NCBI GenBank assembly: GCA_916613615.1
Contig: OU744730.1
Location: 310,001 to 374,000, forward strand
Source: Steromphala cineraria
Taxonomy: Eukaryota > Mollusca > Gastropoda > Trochida > Trochidae
Length of the DNA: 64,000 nucleotides
Direction of reading: 5' to 3'
Positions 57,549 to 64,000 of the stretch are shown here, piece by piece (the stretch's first letter is position 1; each line of letters starts with the position of its first letter). Both the position numbers and the translations under genes were made by a program. The notes beneath the pieces were generated by a model. It saw only the letters and a program-made list of their open reading frames with translations, made no database searches and was not told where the DNA came from.

Positions 57549-57904
57549 AGGGGCAGTAGCACGTTTTTTGATAATTTTATATTTTGAATTTCTCACTGAT
57601 AATTGTAAGTGGATGCTAAATGTATTATTTTGACAGTGTCAAAAATCTCATTACACAAGCCAATCATCCATAGTAAGAGGACAAATTATAAAGATTCACA
57701 TAAAATCCATTGGCGGCCATTTTTGTGTGAACACCTTTAATTCATTTTTTGTAAGAAAAGGAATCGCATGGCTAAACTTTACGTTATGTATCTGAATTAT
57801 TACTGCTTCATTTGGTTTAAGGACATTGTCTTTCACTTGGAACCATTAATTTTCATTTTCCTGACATCACCTTATCTTCCCCCTAAAAACGTGCTACTGC
57901 CCCT
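57549..57904. mobile_element. TTAA-MITE family A, complete
   Basis: Ends aggggcagtagcacgtttt and (inverse) aaaaacgtgctactgcccct, flanked by TTAA at 57545-57548 and 57905-57908. 356 bp, non-coding, with aaatccattggcggccattt inside. Partial copies at 43980-44056 and 44744-45090. Confidence 0.85.
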
Positions 57905-58553
57905 TTAAACCCTGCCTGTATGCGTAGGCTTATATTCAGCCTACATTTCCCGTCAAAAAAGGGGGATACCCGTTGGAAAACAATATTCGAAACAATTTTT
58001 CTACAAAGAATTGTCAATCAAATCTTACACTTTAATAATGACAGAAGGTTTTTTAAAAAATCTTATTGTCTACTTTACTGGCATGACTGATGATTTATCT
58101 CAGTCTTAGAGAAGTTGTAGGTGCGTTAAGTTTCCCGTCAGCACTGTTCATTACATATTTTGTTCTCTTAAATGAGCTGTGAAGTATTGGCTACGCATAA
58201 ATCACGGAATAAACTGTTGTATTCATAAATAAATTTAGATACCTGTGACCGATTTGTTTGCCATCAATTAGCACATCATAAACATAATTATCAAAAGATC
58301 TACTCCTTTATTGAATTAACTCAATTAAATACATATGAAATAATATATAATATTACAGACAAGATTTACATACTGAAGCATAAAATAAATTCATAGACAA
58401 TTACTGATAAATACCAAATAATCACATTTACACAAAGCACCTTGTGGTTTCGACAATTTCCTTTTTGTGCGGCCCGTGACGGTAACGTCAACGAGTCGAG
58501 ACTCCACATACCTGCTACCAAGGGCGGATAACTCTAATCAGGAACGGTAACTC

Positions 58554-59280
58554 TAAATTCCGTTGTTGTTTTTGGTTGACATTATATTTTTAAATAATAC
58601 AATGATTCTAACACGTTCATAAAAAAAAATGTTTTTCCCTTTTCAAACTGACTAGAGGGTTTTTGAAAATCCACAGATTGAATGTGAAAGAGTGCCAAAT
58701 TTTTAAAGAAAAACTATCGTAGTAACTCTGTGAAAATAAAATATTAAAAAATATAATTTCTTATTTTTGGACAGATATAAAAAAAAGATATGCAAAGGTC
58801 TTAGTGATTGATAATAGGCCTATGTATATAACAGATAAATCATTGACATGCACGTTTGATGTATCAAAATTCAAGGAAACGTTTTCTTCTTTGAAAGTGT
58901 AAATTTTATATAAAAAGGAGTAGTTATAGAGTACGTCAACATCTTTCAGGTAAACATACCATGTTTTAATCAGAAAAAAATACAAAGAACACGACAAGAT
59001 ATAATTCTCTTGATCGTTTTTAAAAACATTTATTTATTTATTTATTTTCTGTGTTTTTTTTATATAATTCATATCGTTATTAATACTAGACAAAACCGCA
59101 TATTAGTCGTAGTTGCTTGTTGAATGAACTATCCGACGACTGGGTCGTTCTGTAGGCACAACGATGTTTTACGTTGACAAAGTGCGCAGCGCACACATTC
59201 AGCAATACTAGTCAAATCATGGAAACTCCACTGCACAAAGATGTACGGAGTTTATAATGTAAGCTCCTTGCATCGATTTC
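58554..59280. other. AT-rich DNA, no gene seen
   Basis: Includes an (ATTT)n run near 59028-59050. Nothing else recognised. Confidence 0.4.
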
Positions 59281-59284
59281 TTGT

Positions 59285-59348
59285 GGTGTGTCGATGACGT
59301 CACATTTTCAAATAAAATGGCGACCACCGTCATCGCTCAAAGACGAAG
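59285..59348 (+). promoter_or_regulatory. Candidate host promoter/first exon with CRE
   Basis: A perfect CRE palindrome (tgacgtca, 59295-59302) lies 15 bp before an ATG at 59317 in the context aaaATGGCGACC, a YY1-like initiator. The frame reads MATTVIAQRRR, and AAG|gtttaa after 59348 could be a donor; otherwise it stops after 15 codons. TATA-less CRE/YY1 promoters are typical of housekeeping genes. No downstream exon was identified. Confidence 0.35.
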
Positions 59349-59546
59349 GTTTAAAATTCTGTAAATACTTATCTCGTTGACAGAAAAATTTAATAATTTG
59401 TGAGAATGTCTTTTATAACTCAAACTTTTGCTAGAATTAAGTTGAAATCGTACTGGAATATTCCTTTAATATGAATAAGACTACATTACAGTAAACTGGA
59501 GTTGTATATAGTAGTCCCACAGTGAACAGAATACAGGCAGGAACGT

Positions 59547-60005
59547 GTATTAGTAACACTAAATCAAGGCAGGTAATTCATGACTTAAAGGGGGTCTCCA
59601 CCTGAATTTTTAACTTCCAGTGTTTCATTAGCAGGGCCACCAAAGAGTCATATATGCCAGGTAGGGACGAAATAGTTTGGTTACAAACCGCTTACATCTG
59701 ACAGTCAGTACCAAGTTTGGGTCACATAACCCTCCTTACCCGTCTGGACGCTCACATTAACGATGGCCAATATGGCTTCACAAGCTAGGTTGGTGTTTCC
59801 CTTTAATTACTCACAGGAGGGTAGTGAATAGTGACATCTTTCAATATGAGCACATGTGCACAAATATTTATTGCCTAGAAACGATTGTTTTAGTACGCCT
59901 TCCGTATTGTCAAGTCTGTGATTAGCGTACTGACCTCTCACCCCAAAGACCCGGTGGTGACACCAACAATTAGTGACCTGGATCTCATTCTGTGTTGCGT
60001 GACAG
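59547..60005 (+). repeat. SINE-related repeat copy 1, carrying MITE C
   Basis: Direct repeat of 62898-63115, with tagtaacactaaatcaagg at the start and ggatctcattctgtgttg at the end; gattagcgtactgacc resembles a tRNA A-box region. It is interrupted by a 214-bp MITE at 59589-59802. Confidence 0.65.
59589..59802. mobile_element. TTAA-MITE family C with visible empty site
   Basis: Ends agggggtctccacct and (inverse) aggttggtgtttccct, flanked by TTAA at 59585-59588 and 59803-59806. The other copy of the host repeat has a single ttaa at 62931-62934 at the matching position and no insert. Confidence 0.85.
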
Positions 60006-60544
60006 GTAACTTACCTATATAAGGGCCGGCTTAAGAACTCTAAATCATCTTGCTTCTTACGATTTGACTTTGCAATCACCTGCCGAGCCACTGATTTCTC
60101 ACTCTGCTTCATAATATTTATGTAATTAATTATCTTTGATTTTCTGTCGAAAGATGCAATCTTTCTGTTTTATCAATTACTTACATGTTCTAGAACATGA
60201 TACACAACAACAAATACACAGGATAATTAGATATTTAGTTTTGTTTGGTTCGTTTCCGAACGTCTTTGTTGTATTTCGTTTTGTAGAAGGTATGATGGTA
60301 GAGTTGATGTTTCTTGTATCATTGCAGGTCAATCATTCATTCCCAAACCAGGATATCTGAGGACGACCGCAGTCAAGTTTGCAGAAGAAATTACTCGCCA
60401 CTAAGTTTGTTCATCTAGACTGTCACGTGACTCACAGTTACAGCACCTCCTAGTGAATTTTAAGATCAGGTACATAAAGTTTGTATTTTATTCCTTTTTT
60501 TTACAGGCAATAAAGTTGTAAAGTTAGCTTGACCAATTTGGGAT
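60006..60544. other. No gene seen
   Basis: Short frames only; nothing recognised. Confidence 0.4.
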
Positions 60545-60690
60545 CCGTCCGTCCGTAAACTTTGTGTATTTTCGACTTCTTCTCCAGAAGCAAAAGGTGT
60601 AGAAAGCTGAAACTTTCTTTACAGACGCCTTGACTAGTTAGGATTATAAATTGTAACTTTGATGACCCTGTGACCCTTAATAGGGGATTC
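60545..60690 (+). repeat. TTTAGCTCA-type repeat fragment
   Basis: tccgtccgt, cgacttcttctccagaagc, agaaagctgaaac, 'aggattataaattgtaac' in family order. A hairpin gcctcat/atgaggc follows at 60700-60722. Confidence 0.55.
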
Positions 60691-60722
60691 TTAATATTGC
60701 CTCATGAATATTTATGAGGCAC

Positions 60723-62731
60723 GCAAAACGGATCGCGCGTAATCGAAAACGAGGTTAAGGCCGCTTCTACACCCGGAAGTAACATTCAATAGCATTGACA
60801 TGCCAGTAGCTTTCTCTAAAAACGCTTCGTTTTAGTAAATACTGAGCTATTTACAATTGTCAAAAGTCCAGAAACGATGCAGTAAAGAAATATCTCCAGG
60901 TAACGCAGTCGATAATAGTATTTTACTCGCTGGGTTAGTTTTGTTGATTGATCACCGGGCTGTTTACACGTTGTGTGCATCATTTAGCATTCTGGTGTTG
61001 CTAATTATACGCTTTTTAAATTGAATGTACTTTACACATATCCTTCATTTCGATAATATTTCAATTTATAATCTACACAAATATTTTATTGGTGTAAGAA
61101 AAACAATAATAAAGCCTTCTCTCTCTAGTCATCGATATCTTAGAGTCAGTTTCAGGTCATCGAGTGCAGGCCCTGTGTAAACAAACTGCAGCTTCTTAAT
61201 TAATTCTTATATAATATATTTGTGAGTTAAATCACACTAAATAATACTTCTGGATATTTTCATGATTATTTTTTAACTCTTTCTATGTTTCTGCAAATGC
61301 CCACGTCAAGAATATTCTTACATGTATTTGAGAAATATTGATTGCAAATTTAATATAATTTACCTGAATAAAAAGTAATATATTCTAGCTGCTGCATATC
61401 TCTACAGTACAAAGTACCATGTTAGAAAACTTATTGTACTCAGTTTTTCGATTCAAAAAATGAATTCATAATAATCAGGTATCTATGTGAGATATTTTTG
61501 TAGTTGTAAAATTGTTTAAAGATTAAAACAAATCTATAAAAACAATTGTTTATTATATGAGATGCGAATGTATGAGGAAGATCCTTACTGCATATTATTG
61601 AAAAAACACACCAATGCACACCATTGGAAACAATATTGATCTCTTAAACCCTTTTAAATGGCAAAATACTAGACCTGTCTTGTTTTCATCATTAGAACTT
61701 AAAAATAGATTTTGAGGCCTAAGAACATATTTCAATCAATGCTACAAACAAATCTTAATAGTAAATAGTAAATTCTAAATACTTATATTCATAAACTGTT
61801 AAATTGTATCTGTTTAAACTACTTGTTTAGTTCTGTTGATACTTTTACTGTTTTTTATTATATTCTTGTCCTTGAAACAGAACCAGCCATTATGTTAAGA
61901 AAACTTATTCAAATCACTGGGTTTTTTTGTTTAGGTAATAGGTATATTTGTTTTGGTTTGCTTGTTTTTTTGGGAGGGGGGAGGTTGAAATAGTCAAGAT
62001 AATCACTAGTATTGATATATAAACACCACAATGAATTATGTTACATGGATTATTAAAAAAAATATTTATATATTAGAAGCAACTGCATGCATGTACTTGC
62101 AAATCTCAACAAATTATTTGGAAAAGGAATGTCTTTTTTTTTTAATTTACTAAAGAAAAATTTAAAATTTTTGATGACATAAATCTCCACCAAAATAGAT
62201 TATTGAAACTGTCAGTTTATTTTGAAGGCCTAGATACATATTTCAAATTATATTATTTATACCTAGCTAAAGGTTTATTTTATCATAATGCTGAAGTTCA
62301 TGAATATCTTATGTATTTTTATTATATATTTATTTAATTATTCAAGCAATTCTGTTGATATTTCATATGGTTTTAATTATTTTACTTCAGTGTCTAGAAT
62401 CAATCATCCAATATGTCAAGCATTAACCAATAATAGACCTACATTGTAATAAGTTCTGGCTTTAATTGAAGTTACCACTCCTTATAAACTAATCAAATAT
62501 TCATTGAAATATTATTAAATATCACATAAATTCTAGTAAGGGAGTATGTTTACAGTTAAATAAAAACAATACTACATTTTCTTGATTGTGTAATCGAATT
62601 TCAATTTTAAAATGGTCCACATGAAAGCAAAATGACATTTATTTATTCTATTGCATGGATAGGATTATTATATATTTTGTAATTTTTTTATAGTTTTTTT
62701 TTGCAAAAGGTAACATCAGTTTCATTTTTAG
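60723..62731. other. AT-rich DNA, no gene seen
   Basis: A slightly GC-richer patch (60722-60790) contains ggatcgcgcg and cttctacacccgg; the latter also occurs near base 10-20 of the window (cttctacacccg). Otherwise nothing supported. Confidence 0.45.
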
Positions 62732-62815
62732 CTCATCTTGCCTGTATAAAGCAAACTTGATATGATGCCTGATGAGCTACAGAGCCAATGGCTTTATTTT
62801 TTCATTTATTGTTAT
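62732..62815 (+). repeat. Internally deleted TTTAGCTCAT repeat
   Basis: Joins the 5' end (tttagctcatcttgcctgt) almost directly to the 3' end (cctgatgagctacagagcca), so both termini of the family can be read here. Confidence 0.65.
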
Positions 62816-62897
62816 CATCCCTTAAACTTGATAAATGATTTTGAGGTCCACTGAATAAACTATACCTGGCTAAATCGAAGAAGCACATGTACATATT

Positions 62898-63597
62898 AGT
62901 AACACTAAATCAAGGCAGGTAATTCATGATTTAATTACTCACAGGAGGGTAGTGAATAGTGACATCTTTCAATATGAGCACATGTGCACAAATATTTTTT
63001 GCCTAAAAACGATTGTTTTAGTGCGCCTTCCGTATTGTCAAGTCTGTGATTAGCGTACTTGCCCCAAAGACCTGGTGGCGACACAAAAAATTAGTGACCT
63101 GGATCTCATTCTGTGTTGTGTCCCTGGGCAAGGCACTTTATCCACATTGCACTCAGTCAACCCGGAAATAACGGGTGTATGTAGATTCACGATGCAGTAT
63201 TTAATGTGAAATTAATAGACAAAGGCAAAAGACATGTTGTGATTTAAGTTAAATGCAATAAGAAGTCAATGCCCCTAGCCACAATACAGATATTAAAACT
63301 GTATCATGATACATAGATCAACAGATCAGGCCTCTCAATTCTCGATGTATCGATACATCACCACAACTAAAAGTATTTGCTGAGTTTGTTGTAAAAACAT
63401 ATTACTTTTGATCAAGTATCTTGATTTTTGGGTACCTGAAAATTGGATGTACTGACCTACATGGTCGTGATTAGCGCTTAGTAGCAGCTGTGAAAGTACA
63501 CTCCTTCGGGGTAATAATGTAGCGCTTTGAGCATGTCTTAGGACGTGGAAAAGGCGCAATATAAGTATGCACATTATTATTATTATTTTTAACAGTA
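62898..63597 (+). repeat. SINE with V-like core, interrupted
   Basis: Same start as 59547, then gattagcgtacttgcc, tgtccctgggcaaggcactt (a phrase common to V-type SINEs), and a 3' end with gtagcgctttgagc, ggcgcaatataagt and an (ATT)n tail at 63571-63592. A ~250-bp foreign or diverged segment separates the halves (about 63178-63430). Confidence 0.6.
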
Positions 63598-64000
63598 AAT
63601 AAACAAGTATATACCATATGTATAACGATGGAGAGAATGTAATGCGATATGCACATAAAAGTGTCAAGATTCTCAATACTGCAATGTAACAGACATAGCA
63701 GATATTGTAGATAGCTCAGTATTTAAGAACGATACGATAAGATACATATGCCAAAATTCACTATGATGTTTTTTTCTATTTTGAAAGAACCTATTAATTT
63801 TGACAAACACCTTGCAAGTAAGGTTGTCTATATTCAAAAGGTTCGGAGTTCAATGTTAATGTGCATATCTGAATATAATTAAGAATATTACAAGAATCTA
63901 TGTTATTGTGGTTGTCTGATTATATATTGAACAATGCCTTATGATCTTTTGTTGATGATCTTGTTTTCGATTTGACTTTTCAAACAGTTATCATAATCAC
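63598..64000. other. AT-rich DNA, no gene seen
   Basis: Nothing recognised up to the window edge. Confidence 0.4.

Larger units (their letters stand above)
54694..58553. mobile_element. 3.9-kb region bounded by ~80-bp inverted repeats
   Basis: 54694-54772 and 58472-58553 are inverted copies, about 90% alike by eye (gttcctgattagagttatcc, gcccttgg, caggtatgtg, gttgacgttaccgtca). They contain the agagttatcc..cctt motif also seen in the ends of copies 1 and 2. The interior is very AT-rich, has no credible gene and contains MITEs A and B. It could be a large non-autonomous DNA transposon or two separate insertions of one short element. Confidence 0.5.

Overview
The window is eukaryotic, AT-rich (roughly two-thirds A+T by eye) and dominated by transposable elements. 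Genes have introns with GT-AG borders, and I see no rRNA, CRISPR array or intact tRNA. The repeat families point to a marine invertebrate, most likely a bivalve mollusc: rolling-circle-like elements with ~170-bp tandem cores capped by an ACGG microsatellite (as in the 'pearl' elements of bivalves), 'TTTAGCTCA...' repeats, and the common 'agagttatc..cctt' motif. The species assignment is inference. No intact host gene is visible; three weak host promoter or first-exon candidates are listed.

Layout. 1-6041: possible host 5' exon and small repeats. 6042-17410: a DNA transposon (copy 1) with a THAP + DDE_4-type transposase gene on + and a SAP-SWIM-YqaJ nuclease-like gene on -, converging. It is broken by two rolling-circle-like elements, a gag-only LTR element and a hAT MITE with a perfect 8-bp target duplication. 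17411-23297: mostly gene-free. 23298-32815: a second kind of convergent pair, an unrecognised PHD-finger gene on + (split by a mariner) facing a P-element/THAP9-like transposase gene on -, whose body contains a ~4-kb, 36-bp-unit minisatellite. One and a half units of that minisatellite also occur inside the coding sequence of the PHD gene. 35762-41691: copy 2 of the THAP-DDE / SAP-SWIM-YqaJ transposon, in opposite overall orientation, with a perfect 23-bp core in its terminal inverted repeats. 42000-64000: AT-rich non-coding DNA with fold-back palindromes, TTAA-target MITEs, SINEs and a truncated LINE.

How the parts work together. In both THAP-DDE elements the transposase would recognise the ends through its THAP zinc finger and cut with a D-D-E RNase-H fold. 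The partner carries a SAP motif, a SWIM zinc finger and a lambda-exonuclease/RecE-like YqaJ domain, so an accessory nuclease or recombinase travels with the transposase. All copies here carry frameshifts or stops, so they are fossils. The architecture matches what I remember of the ISL2EU superfamily, so the class is probably not new, but the SAP-SWIM-YqaJ fusion, its conserved intron inside the zinc finger and the paired presence in one locus deserve attention. The PHD / P-like pair with its minisatellite is the part I find least explained by known families.
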